DNA from: Areca catechu
Lineage: Eukaryota; Streptophyta; Magnoliopsida; Arecales; Arecaceae
Direction of reading: 5' to 3'
DNA length: 64,000 bases
NCBI GenBank assembly: GCA_021397845.1
Contig: CM038050.1
Coordinates: 146,257,980-146,321,979 of the forward strand
Part shown: positions 29,734 through 40,703 of the stretch, piece after piece
Layout of the letters: each line of letters opens with the position of its first letter
Numbering within the stretch: the stretch's first letter is position 1
Program-made: the position numbers and the translations under genes
Notes under the pieces: generated by a model
Seen by the model: only the letters and a program-made list of their open reading frames with translations
Told to the model about the DNA's origin: nothing
Databases searched by the model: none

Positions 29734-31075
29734 CAATGGTGAAAGGAAGAGCTTAGAATACCTCCAACAGGAGAGGCCGCTCCCAGGCAAGCTCAGGAGA
29801 ACCTCTCAGGGAGAACGACGCTGCCCAACCTACCATCACTCTAGGACAACAGCAGTTCCAGACCCTTCTGAACCACATTGACACTTTTGCTGCCGCAGTT
29901 CAAAACCTCCAAGATGCGGGCAATGAGAGATAGCAGCCGCTCGTGGCGTCCAGAACCAATCATCCACCTACTACCAAAGGAAGTCGACCGCAAGGAGTCC
30001 CTCAATCCCAGAGCCCTAAAGGTCGCAGAGGACTCATGCCGACGAAAAGAGAGTGAGGTCTGCCTCACACTCTTCCACGGACTCGGTCTCCGATGATAAC
30101 CAGCGATGTGATGAAGACCCGAGGGACTACACCAGCAAGCTCCAACGTATGGAGGAGCAAATTGCCAAACTGGTCGACCGGCAAAAAGGAGAAAAAGTGC
30201 TGGTGTACGACTCTCACCCGCCATTCTCTGCTAGAATTATGGGGGAAGCTATCCCCTGTCATTTCAAGATCCTCTAAGTGGATGCCTACAATGGCACCAC
30301 CGACCCTCTAGATCATCTGGGCACTTATAAGGCCCACACGATGGTACAGGACTTCTTTGATGCCCTCCACTGCATCACCTTTCCCGCAACACTCAAGAAA
30401 GTGGCTCGGATGTGGTTCTCCGCCATCCGACCAGGTACGATCCATTCCTTCTCCCAGCTGGAAAAACTCTTTTTGTCATATTTTAGGACCTGTAGCCGGG
30501 CATCGAGGAACATGGATTGCCTTTTTCTCGTGTAGCAGAAGGAAGGAGAAACCCTTCGAGAGTACATGGCCTGATTTAATTCGGCGACCATGGAGATCCC
30601 AGACCTCAACGAGCATGTAACTATGTCGGCCTTCAAGAAGGGGCTACGATCGTCCAAGCTCACTTTCTCACTGGACAAAATAAAAGTTAGCGACAAGCTA
30701 CTCCGAATTACTGGTCTGGGCTAAAAAATATGCCCTGGCAAAAGAACTAGCGGCAAGCGGATGCCAGGCTGAAGGGAGGTCAGCTCCCAAGAGGAGGAGT
30801 GATAGGGATCCCAAAGTTCGACCTCCCAGTGATGGTACCAACTCGACTCGACGCCGCAGCCCTAAGTCGAAGGACTTTCCCAGGAGATTTGAGACTTACA
30901 CACCTCTCTCCCTCATGAGGGAGAAAATTTTTATGGAGATAGAGAAGGAAACATTCCTGCAAAGGTCTCGCCTGATGAGGAGCCCCTCCATGTCAAGGAG
31001 CAAGAACAAGTACTGCCGGTTCCACCATAACCATGGGCACATCACAGAAGATTGCTTCTAGTTAAAGGAGGCGAT
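29734..31075 (+). pseudogene. gag: Gypsy-1 gag
   Basis: From the ATG at 29734 the frame is broken by several stops. Recognisable parts are the Gypsy gag core (YNGTTDPLDHLGTYK, then ARMWFSAIRPGTIHSFSQL, about 30278-30475) and a zinc-knuckle-like CRFHHNHGHITEDC near 31020-31060. The stop at 30275-30277 lies just before the core. Confidence 0.7.
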
Positions 31076-31082
31076 CAAAGAC

Positions 31083-31640
31083 TTGATCAGGCGGGGGTAC
31101 CTACACAAGTATGTCCGATCCCAGAGGAGCCGAGCTGAAACTTCCATTGCCAAAAATCCCCCGAAGGAAACAGAGCTACCCAACCAATGCCCCATCGATG
31201 GAAACATTGGCATGCTCCACCGTCGGTCCGATTGGAGGGATGAAGGAGGTCGAGACATCTCAAAGAGGTCTCGGTGTTCTAATGTAATTAGTTTCTCCGA
31301 TGAAGATCTCCTAGAGACCCAGGTCTCTGAGAATGATCCCGTTGTTGTGTCGGTAGTAATTGCCAATTATGATGCAAAGAGGATCCTCATTGATAATGGA
31401 AGCTCCACTGATGTTTTGCTGTATGATGCCTTTGTCAGAATGAACCTACCTAGAACTAGGCTGCAAGAATTCTCAACATCGTTAACTAGGTTCGGAGGGA
31501 ACTTCATTGGTGTAGAGGGAGAAATAACTCTGCCCATAACCATCGGATCATAGCCTTATCAAAAAACCCTTCCCATCAATTTTGTGGTCATCCAGACGAC
31601 ATCTACTTACAATGTCATTTTGGGGCGATCGGTCCTGAAC
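31083..31640 (+). pseudogene. pol: Gypsy-1 protease
   Basis: RILIDNGSSTDVLLYDAF (about 31380-31433) is an aspartic protease active site with DNGSS in place of the usual D(S/T)G. PITIGS follows before a stop at 31551-31553, and the flap region continues after it. It precedes RT as expected. Confidence 0.7.
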
Positions 31641-31799
31641 AAATTCCGAGCCATTGTATCCACTTACCACTTGTTGGCGAAATTTTTGACTCGGAATGGG
31701 ATTGGAGAGATGAGAGGGGATCGCAGGATGACCGACAATGTTTGACCATTCAGGATAGGTAATCAGGAGACCATTCTACCTTGGAACAACTTGATCCCA

Positions 31800-33291
31800 G
31801 GTCCGAACTGACTACTGCAGAGAACCGATCGAGAGGATCCTATTCATATCCCTTAGGGAGGACGATCCTATTAGGGTCCTGCAGATCGGGAGCACACTCA
31901 GCGAGGAGGCCAAATCAGAGCTGGTCGGCTTCCTACGGGACAATGCCGACATCTTCGCTTGGTCAGCATCCAACATGCCAGGCATCCCGTCGGAAGTCAT
32001 AACCCATCAGCTTAAGATGGATCCTACCTACAAGCCTATCCGACAGAAGAAGAGGAACTTTGCCCCTGGGAGACAGAGTGCAGTTGATGAGGAGGTCAAG
32101 AAGCTCCTCGAAGCTAGCTTCATCAGAGAAGCCACTATCATGGCTGGCTGGCGAATGTCGTGATGGTGAGGAAGGCTAACGAAAAGTGGAGGATATATGT
32201 GGACTACACTGACCTCAACAAAGCCTGTCCGAAGGATAGCTTTTTATTATCAAGATCGACTAGCTGGTGAATGCCACTACCGGCCACCAGCTTCTGAGCT
32301 TTATGGACGCCTTTTCCGGGTACAAACAAATCAACATGGACCGGAAGACGAGGAGAAGACAGCCTTTGTCACTGATAAAGGGCTGTACTGCTATAAAATG
32401 ATGCCCTTCGACCTAAAGAACGCTGGAACCACTTTCTAGAGGCTGATCAATAGGGTTTTCGAGGGGCAACTTGGAAGAAACATGGAGGCATATGTTAACG
32501 ACATGATAGTCAAGAGCCTCTAGAGAGCCGACCACATCAAGGATCTGAAAGAGTCCTTCGATGCCCTGAGGCACCACCAGATAAAACTGAACCAAGCCAA
32601 GTGTACCTTCGGGATGACCTCCGAAAAATTTCTTGGCTTTCTGGTCACCCAGCAGTGAATCAAGATCAATTCGGATAAAATCAAGGCCGTCATCGACATG
32701 GGGCATCCAACCGACAAGAAGCAAGTACAAGAACTCACAGGTCGGACAGCCTCTCTCAGTTGCTTCATTTCTAGGTCAGCTGAAAGGTGTCTCCCTTTCT
32801 TTAAAACACTGCGGCAGTTGGATAGCTTCCAATGGACCAACGAATGTCAGTCAGCCTTCGAAACACCGAAGACATACCTGAAAACTCTACCCTTACTTGC
32901 TAAGCCATTGGAAGGAGAGTCCCTGTACTTGTACCTATCTATATCAGATAAGGCTGTGAGCTCTGTCCTTGCCCGGATTACAGAGAACAACCATCAAAGG
33001 CCGGTCTATTACATCAACAAGATACTCCACGAGGCCGAAACAAGGTATCCTAAGTTGCAGAAGCTTGCCTACTCCCTAATTATAGCAGCCAAGCGATTGC
33101 GTCCCTACTTTCAAGCGCATCCAATCATCGTCCTTACCGATCAACCTCTTAAAGCAATCCTCAGAAGTCTTGATACCTCGGGTCAGCTCGCCAAGTGGGC
33201 CATCAAGCTTGGAAAATTTGACATCTCCTTCCAGCCTTGGACGACCATGAAGGCTCAAGTGATTGCTGACTTCATGGCAGAGTGTACCTGA
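31800..33291 (+). pseudogene. pol: Gypsy-1 reverse transcriptase and RNase H
   Basis: RT motifs run from LKMDPTYKPIRQKKR (32010) through RIYVDYTDLNKACPKD (32191), MMPFDLKNAG (32398) to the active site at 32491-32505, which reads YVNDM instead of YVDDM. A catalytic Asp is therefore lost. The RNase H domain follows (RPVYYINKIL; AHPIIVLTDQPL) in a frame open at 32698-33291. At least five frameshifts or stops occur before it. Confidence 0.8.
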
Positions 33292-33312
33292 AGACAGGAG
33301 ACACCTCTACAA

Positions 33313-33620
33313 ATGACCGACATACTTGGGGATGATATTGCTGAAGGGTCAGACCCTGCTTGGACACTTCATGTGGACAAGGCATTTAACCTTGCTGGTT
33401 GTGGAGCAGGATTAATCCTGGTTGACCCCAGCGGACAGAGCCTGGAATATGCCCTATGCTTCACATTTCGAGCATCAAGTAACCATGCGGAGTATGAAGC
33501 CCTCCTCACGGGACTGAGGATGACTGATGAACTAGGCATCAGTTAAATCAGAGCCTTCTCAGATTCCCAGCTGGTGGTCAACCAGGTGAGAGGCGAATTA
33601 GAGGTAAGAGATCAACCCTG
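33313..33620 (+). pseudogene. pol: Gypsy-1 second (archaeal-type) RNase H
   Basis: LHVDKAFNLAGCGAGLILV, then SSNHAEYEALLTGLRMT, then AFSDSQLVVNQV give the conserved D, E and D of RNase H. A second RNase H between RNase H and integrase is characteristic of the Tat/Ogre lineage. One TAA at 33544-33546 interrupts it, and the usual Gly after the first Asp is Lys. Confidence 0.75.
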
Positions 33621-33629
33621 GCCCAGTAC

Positions 33630-35067
33630 TTGAGTAAAGTGCAGAACCTTGTGGCTCGACTCAAGTTTTTCGAGATCATCCACATACCCCGGGTGCAAAA
33701 TTCTCAAACGGATGCCTTGTCATGGCTGGCCACTACCATCACTAATCCCTCCGATCAGGCTTTCATGGAGCACCTACAAAGCCCAAGCATTATTGAAGAG
33801 ACATCGGGAATCCATCAAGTGGAGCGAGAGGCTTGTTGGATGGATCCCATCCCTGCGTTCCTTAATGAAGGAAGCCTGCCAAAAGATAGGGCCGAAGCCA
33901 AACATGTGCGCTGGATGGCCTCGAAGTATATCATCCTCGGCGGGACCCTCTACAAGCGATCATTTATGCAACCATTGCTCAAATGCCTAGGACCGTCGAA
34001 TGCCGATTATGTACTCAAAGAAGTGCATGAAGGCATATACGACGACCACCTAGGAGGTAGATCCTTGGTCTATAAGATCATCCAACAAGGCTACTACTAG
34101 CCAACCATCCAGAAAGACGTTGCAGACTTTGTTAAAAGGTACGATGCATGCCAGAGGTATTCTAATGTTCAAAGGCAACCGGCTAGTCGCTAACCCCGTT
34201 GACCGCCCCCTAGCCATTCGCACAATGGGGAATGGATATCCTCGGGCCATTTCCCAGATCATCTGGACAACGGAAGTTCCTAATCATAGCCATCGACTAT
34301 TTCACCAAGTGGATGAAAGCCGAACCACTGGTGCAGATTACCGAAGCCAAGGTGGAGACCTTCGTCCGAAATTGCATCATTTATCGATTCGGCATACCGC
34401 AGGCAATCATCACCGATAATGGAAGGCAATTCGATAACCTGAAGTTCCGAGATTTCTGCCAACAGTATCACATCTCCCACCGGTTGATTTCAGTTGGACA
34501 CCCCCAATCCAACGGGAAGGCAAAAGTCACCAATCGGATGATTCTACATGGCCTGAAGACCTGACTGAATGATGCCAAAGGGCTCTGGACTGAAGAACTC
34601 CACTCGGTACTCTAGGCCTATAGGACTACCTCCAGCATGGTGATTGGGAAAACTCCATTCAATCTCACCTACGAGAGCGAGGCGGTCATACCAGTGGAAG
34701 TCTCCTTCCAGTCCCTCCGAATTGATCATTTCACCGAACCAGCCAATTCTGAGCAGAGAAGGACTGACCTCGACTTGCTCGAGGAGACCCGACTCCAGGC
34801 GGACCTGAGGATGGCAATCTATTAACAAAGAATGGCCATATATTATAATTCTTGAGTCAAGGCTCGAAGCTTCCGAGTCGAGGATCTGGTTCTACGGAGG
34901 TCAGAGATATCCAGGCCAATTGAATAAGAAAATCTCTCCCCCAACTGGGAAGGCCCCTATCGGGTAGTCGAAGTAATCCAAGCCGGAACTTATCGACTCA
35001 AGCATCTAGATGGACAACAAGTGGCACATCCTTGGAATGTAGATAACCTCCACAAATATTATCAATA
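33630..35067 (+). pseudogene. pol: Gypsy-1 integrase
   Basis: An N-terminal zinc region (VHEGIYDDHLG, then YDACQRY with the first Cys changed) precedes the core: WMDILGPFP-like start at 34232, DNGRQF, and NGKAKVTN, where the catalytic Glu is Lys at 34523-34525. The C-terminal domain ends WNVDNLHKYYQ. Several stops are present. The protein cannot be active. Confidence 0.8.
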
Positions 35068-35078
35068 AAGGCAGCAAT

Positions 35079-35665
35079 TTACTCTATCAAGAAGTCTGAT
35101 CCCGATCGGCAAAAGCTCTAGGGCAGCCTAGTCAAGTCCGATTCTAATCGGCAAAGGCTCTAGTGTAACCCACTCAAGTTCAATCTTGATCAACAAAGGC
35201 TCTAGGGTAGCCCACTTAAGTTCGATCCCAATCGATAAAAGCTCTAGGGTAGCCCACTCAAGTCTGATCCCGATCGACAAAGGCTCTAGTGTAGCCCACT
35301 CAAGTCCGACCTTGATCAGCAAAGGCTCTAGGGTAGGCCACTCAAGTCCAACCCTGATCGGCAAAGGCTCTAGGGCAGCCCACTCAAGTCCGATCCTGAT
35401 CGGCAAAGGCTCTGGTATAGCCCACTCAAGTGCGACCTCAATCGGTAAAGGCTTTAGGGCAGTCCACTCAAGTCTGATCCCGATCGGCAAAGGCTCTAGT
35501 GCATCCCACTCAAGTCTGATCCTGATCGGCAAAGGTTCTAGTGCAGCCCACTCAAGTCTGACCTCGATTGGCAAAGGCTCTAGTGTAGCCCACTCAAGTC
35601 TGACCTCGATCGGCAAGGGCTTTAGCACAGCTAACTCAAATCCGACCTCCATTGGAAAGCACTTT
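35079..35665 (+). repeat. 42-bp tandem repeat array after Gypsy-1 pol
   Basis: About 14 units of 42 bp (phase points 35169, 35211, 35253, 35295 and so on) share CCCACTCAAGT and GATCGGCAAAGGCTCTAG. Because 42 is a multiple of 3 the array is open on both strands (178 and 182 codons) with 14-residue periods. These are by-products. Tandem repeats between pol and the 3' end are usual in Tat elements. Confidence 0.85.
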
Positions 35666-35753
35666 CGTGCGGGCACCAGAATCAGAAGAAGACTTCAGGG
35701 TTCCATCTGGATCTCTGATTGACCTTGCTCGAAGAATTAGGATTTTCTAGTTT

Positions 35754-37560
35754 TGTAATAAGGGTTGACTTGGTCAACTCAATTTTAATCTTAAGTCTGT
35801 ATTTCCCTGTAATTTAAATTTTGTTGAGTCATGTTGACTCAGTACAAGTCCTAGTAGTGGTCTAGATCTTCTCCAGGTTGGTGCCATTTTTTTTCCAATC
35901 AAGTCAAGGCCCAAGCAAGTGGGCGCCACACTCCCAGCCACACGCCAGAGTCCAGGAGGCACCACAACTGCATCCCAGTGTCTTGGTCCCCACACCCAAG
36001 GGAGCAAGAATTTTTCTTGAAGCCAAAATCATGGAGGCACCCCATATATACCTTAAAAGGCCAAGCTAAAGAAAGAAAGAGGCATGTCTTAGGGAGCACT
36101 TCAAGGGGGCGCCCAATCCATGCCTAAAAAGACCAAAGCAAAGTTGGGAAGAGCCATGACTTGGGGAGAAAGAAAAGGAGGTGTCCAAAAGTGTTGAACC
36201 ATTGAAGGAAGAACCCTAAATTCAAGGAGAAGACTTAGGAGGCGCTATCTTTCTACCTTTTAAGAGGATTTTCATGATTTTTAGGGCCGCCCACTCCTTG
36301 TAGGACTCTTTGGTTGGCCAAGAGGGAGAATATTTCCTACCAAAAGTATAGGCTAGGGAGTTTAGTCCCACATGGGAACTTGTATGGTTTTGATTTTTCT
36401 TATAGGTCTATATATTAGACCCCTTTTGTAACTTGAACTGATCTTATAAAATTTTATGAATGAAATCCCTTGTTTTTGAGCAAAGTCTTGTTCTTCCGCA
36501 CTTATTCTGAGTGTTGAGCTCCGTGAGGGAGTAAATCCGGGTTCCCTAGGAACCTTGAGGAGGTGTGAGATCTCAAACCCCAAACCCTAGCTTAGTCCAC
36601 CCATCTCTACTCTACCACCACCAAACCTTAGCCTCTACACCATCTCCAAGGTTCTTCTTCCAAAGGGTGGCCGACCACCAGGACCCCAGTCCAACCATCT
36701 TCAAGTCAGCTACCACTGCTTCAGAGTCCATCCAGCAGATCCAGGAGAAGAAGTTCCAAATCCGCAGCCTAGGAGTTCCAGATCAGCTGAAGACCTTCAG
36801 ATCCCATCCTTTCTTCTACTCGGGTAACTCTCTTCCCTGAGTCTCTTGTTCCTAACCTTGTTCTTCTTCTCTCTAGGATCCAGGGTTCAAGAAGAGGCCA
36901 ACTTTGCCAAGGACCATTATCGGAGGATCCATTGCGAAGATACCTTGACTCCCGGGATCCAATAATCTACTCGAGAGAGTCTTATTTTTTCACCAAATGG
37001 AGAGATATCACTGCTAGGTAACAAGAACCTTCCCTTCTCACTTTGTCTATTTCGTTAAAACTCAGAGCAAACCCTAGATCTGGGGATTTCTCAATCCCCA
37101 GCAATCCTACTTCTGAGTTACTCTGATAATCCACTCCTTTTAATTGTGCTTTCTGTCATTTCTTAGTTTCTTTCAACATTAGTTTATCTTTCCTTTGAGT
37201 CAAAGCCGACTTCTGAAAATATATTAAAAAAAATATATTAATTTTAATTTTCTTCCGCATTCCACATATTCGTTCTGCATCATTTTGGTATCAGAGCATT
37301 CGTTCTGCATCATTTTTGGTATCAGAGCATTCGTTCTGCATCACACTTTGTAGGATCCTTAAACACCTAAGGTATTTCCCTATAAATAACTAGTTTGAAG
37401 ATCCCTTAAAAATATTTCTAAAGGAGATGGGTTCGAACTAAGCTGACTTCTCAACACTTAGAAATATTTCTTATAAATGGCTAAGTTAAAAGCTGATGGG
37501 ATGCTCGGCAACCCCATAAAGGGCCGTTGGTCGGCCACCTTCTTCAAGTAGGAATAGCCC
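35754..37560 (+). mobile_element. LTR and leader of an unidentified LTR element inserted in Gypsy-1
   Basis: From TGTAATAAGG (35754) to GTTCTGCATCA (37282) the sequence has LTR character: a TCTATATATTAG box near 36408, a poly-A-like signal and a CA end followed by TGGTATCAGAGC (37286-37297). The PBS region is duplicated in tandem. About 280 bp of leader follow, with no gag. The 5' boundary is inferred and the 3' boundary is uncertain. Confidence 0.5.
37270..37343 (+). repeat. 31-bp tandem duplication covering LTR end and PBS
   Basis: ATTCGTTCTGCATCA followed by a T-run and TGGTATCAGAGC occurs twice, 31 bp apart (PBS copies at 37286-37297 and 37317-37328), and the first part recurs a third time without a PBS. 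Confidence 0.85.
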
Positions 37561-37690
37561 ATTCAAAAAAAAAAAAAAAAACGACAACAACAACAAGATG
37601 AAATAAAAGATGATATCAAGATGTTATTTCATTGACCAAAAACTTTTGAACAAGATATAGGCAGACTTTTACAGTTGGTCCTTAGTCTTG
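37561..37690. other. A-run and non-coding spacer
   Basis: An A-run of about 17 bases at about 37566 is followed by low-complexity ACAACA sequence and the 3' flank of the antisense ORF. Confidence 0.4.
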
Positions 37691-39750
37691 CCAAGTGTTC
37701 ACAAAAGAGGGAGATCCTTCCCACTCGTCGAAGGAGCTTCGGCTTTGGCCTCCTGCATCGCATTTAAAGCCTCAACCAAGGCCTTTACCAGTCCCGCATC
37801 GACAATGGTTTGGGCATCGGTCTCGGTGTCGGCCGGGCCCTCTTTTCTTCCAACGGGGGAATCAGCTGTATTGAGGACATGTCGAGCTCCAGTAAAGCTT
37901 CGGCCACCTTTTTCAGGTAGTCATCGAAGCTATAGTCGTAGCTCGCCACTCTAGCCTCCTCCATCTCATCATTGAAATCGGCTGAAGCCTTGTATTATGC
38001 CATGGTGTCGCGGACCTACTCCATCGCCAGCTCCTTCGCCTCCTTCAGCTCGATCAAATATTTCCCCACCAATGCCTTGTGGGCCCGCGCGCTGCTTTCG
38101 GCATCGACAAACTGCTCCACCTCATCGAACAGCCAACGGGTCAAGGACCTGACCCTTTCCTTCTTTTTTAGCCGAGCCTCCCTCTCGGCCAACTGGGTAT
38201 GCAGGTCCTTTGCCTACTTCTTCAACGACTTGACTTCGGCCAAACTGGCCGAAAGTCTCTCCTCAGTGGCCTTCTGCGATGCCACTACCACTGCTCTGGC
38301 CGCCTTCAATCCTTCGGCCTCCCCAGTCGAGGCCTCTGCCGCATGGACCATTTCGTCGAGGCCTTCATCCATCATCGAGACCTCATGAAGGAGGCAACGT
38401 ATCATATTAGTCATGTACAAGAAGTGAAAAAAAAAAGGAAGAAAGTGAAGGGACGATAGAAGTACCTTCATCAGATTGAGATCGGCGCCTCTCGCCACCT
38501 CGTTCAACTTGCGCTTGCTCATCTCCTCCCAGTCGGCCTGGGTGATGGCCCCCTTTAGCAGGTCTTTGACTTGCCGGGGGTTGCGCAGAGCATGCCAATG
38601 CTGGAAGGTGTCGAAGATGACCTCTTCAACCTCTACCCCTTCAGCTGCTCCTTTCTTCTCACCCGCGGGGTGGACCACCTCCGTCCGCTCGGTTGATGGC
38701 GAGGCCGGGGCCATCCCCACCTCGGTCGGCTCTGATGGGTCTAGCTCCGATCGGACGGCCGACTCCTTGACCATAGGCAGAGATCCCAACGCTTTTGCCG
38801 CCAACCGCTCCAACAAAGGTAATTGTCCTCATCGGAGCTTGACGCCACGACGATTATGGGCTATTCTTTCGCCCGCCATTTCTTCTACCTGCCCGTGATC
38901 AGCTTCGCAGACTGGGCAGCCTTCTTCCTCGCTGCCCGCTCTGCAATCCTTGCACAGTCGAGATTCATTTTTCCTCCTATTACAAGAACAAGATCAGAGT
39001 GAGGAAAGAAAAAATATAGCTGATAGAACAAAAAGATCGACAGCAATGACTCCTACCCTACCTAAATGTTTGTGACAACTAACTCTGGCCAAGCGAAGGA
39101 TGTCCTCCTGAAGCAGCTCCTTTACCATGGTGATACCGACTGCTTCTAACTCATTGAAGTCGGCTTGGTCGGCCATCAAGACCACCCTCCCTCAGTCAGC
39201 ATCGGCCTTGGTTCCCCCCATGATAGGTTGAAGCCCCAAGGCTGAAGACTTGTATGAAAAAGAACTTTGACTTCCATCCATGAATAGCCGACGGAAGACC
39301 CCTAAGTATCTTCCACCCTGGATGGGAGCTAAACACCCACCACTTCTTGCTTCGGAAGTCTTTTTTTAGGACAAAAAAGTTTGCAAAGAGGGAAGTCCTA
39401 GGTTCTACTCCAACCCTCTGACACAAGATCGCAAAACAGCTGATGGCCTGAATGCTATTCAGGGTCAACTGCGTAGGAGTGACTCGATACATGTTGAAGA
39501 CCCAAACGAAGAAATCATACTGAAAAAATCAGAGGCCGACCTTCAGGTGGTCCTCATACACCAGGAGGGCTCCCAGGCTCGGCAACTGGGTCACCCTCCC
39601 TTCCTGGTCCAGGATGGTGAGGTGCAGGGTGGAGAGGATGTTGAACCTAACCCTAATGGTCTCTACCCGATCTCCCGCACTAGTTCAGATTGGACTTGGC
39701 TGGGACCTAGTCCCTCTATCCTACGACTAGAGCTCGGTTACTAGAGGCCA
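37690..39750 (-). pseudogene. Gypsy-1 antisense ORF, 'putative gypsy type transposon' (Transposase_28-like) protein
   Basis: Reading minus from about 39750, the N-terminal domain has VTPTQLTLNSIQAISCF, then RVGVEPRTSLFANFF, then KKWWVFSSHPGWKIL and LPSAIHGWKSKFFF (39492-39270). This matches the plant family Pfam calls 'putative gypsy type transposon'. A second block (38990-38400) has NLDCARIAERAARKK and acidic linkers. The last block (38390-37900) is Ala/Glu/Lys-rich and probably coiled coil. Splits between blocks suggest introns as well as frameshifts. Antisense ORFs between pol and 3' LTR are known in the Tat lineage. The function is unknown. Confidence 0.65.
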
Positions 39751-39884
39751 TTGTTAAGGGGCTTGGAGGAAAGAAGAACTGACCTGAGGGATGGGTTTCC
39801 TAAAAGGTTGAAGACGCTGGAGCGAGCCGAGATCTCTCTTCAAAGGCGAATACGGCAAAGGCTTCGCCCACAGTCTCAACATCC

Positions 39885-39894
39885 CCTTATATAG
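39885..39894 (-). promoter_or_regulatory. TATA box upstream of the antisense ORF
   Basis: In minus sense CTATATAAGG lies about 140 bp upstream of the antisense ORF start, suggesting that this ORF has its own promoter. Confidence 0.45.
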
Positions 39895-39975
39895 CCCTTG
39901 AGGGAAGCGGTTGTCACCATTCCTTGAGCACCGCAACCCAGGTGTCAGGCGGCACAACTCCCCATGTAGCAAAAT

Positions 39976-40703
39976 TGTTGTCCAAGTGGCTACCCAAGAG
40001 GGGGTTGAATTAGAATTTTAAAACAATAAAAATTATTGTTGCATATATGTGCTTTTAGAATTGAACTTCTCTTAGTGAAAGGTGCTGTGATTATGAATGT
40101 AAAGCACAAGCTAAAAGGAAAGAGAAAGGCAGCAATACAAACACCAAAGATTATAGTGGTTCGGAGCAAACCAGCTCCTACGTCCACTATCCAAGATACC
40201 ACTTAGAATTTCCACTACATTCATACCCGAATATAGTAGGATTGTTTTACAGGCTCACAATCCAAACCTACACTAGGTTTTAAATAGGATCACCTAGAAC
40301 CCAAATCCCTTTGGTTTTAAAACAGGAGCACCAAAGAAACCCAACTCTTGATTTTAACACAAGATCACCAAGAACCTAACTTGGTTTTTCTAGGATCACC
40401 AAGAACCCAACTTGGTTTTTCAACCGGGCTCTCCAATAACTCAAGCAATTCATAAAGAAGTTGAAAGTAAATACAACAATAAATGACAAACTCTCGTTGT
40501 TGGATAGTTACCGCTTTAGCGCTGATGAAGCCTTCTTTAATTACTCTTTAATGCACTTGAGAGGCTTCCTTTCTTCCTTCAATGAATGCTTCAATCTTCA
40601 TATGGGAGTTGGTGAAGAATGAAGACTGTCTTGAATGCTCACTTGTGCTCACCAAAAACTTTTTGTATTCAATTAAGCATCATCTACTTTAATCACTGAT
40701 TTT
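39976..40703 (-). repeat. E3 3' LTR, downstream part
   Basis: In minus sense it ends CACTTGGACAACA. It contains the CCACTATAATC and CCTCTTGGGTAGCC features shared by SIRE LTR ends. It is continued at 51917 on the other side of E2. Confidence 0.75.

Larger units (their letters stand above)
29085..39975 (+). mobile_element. Gypsy-1: Tat/Retand-type Gypsy element, 3' end missing
   Basis: A 565-bp 5' LTR, a PBS, gag, protease, RT, RNase H, a second RNase H, integrase, a 42-bp tandem array and an antisense ORF occur in the order known for Tat-lineage Gypsy elements. Coding frames carry many stops, and catalytic residues are lost in RT and integrase. A foreign LTR fragment lies at 35754-37560. The element stops at 39975, where E3 is inserted, so its PPT and 3' LTR should lie beyond the far end of E3. 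Confidence 0.75.

Noticed and set aside
35128..35722. 178- and 182-codon repeat proteins on opposite strands
   Set aside because: Both result from the 42-bp period. There is no start context and no known domain.
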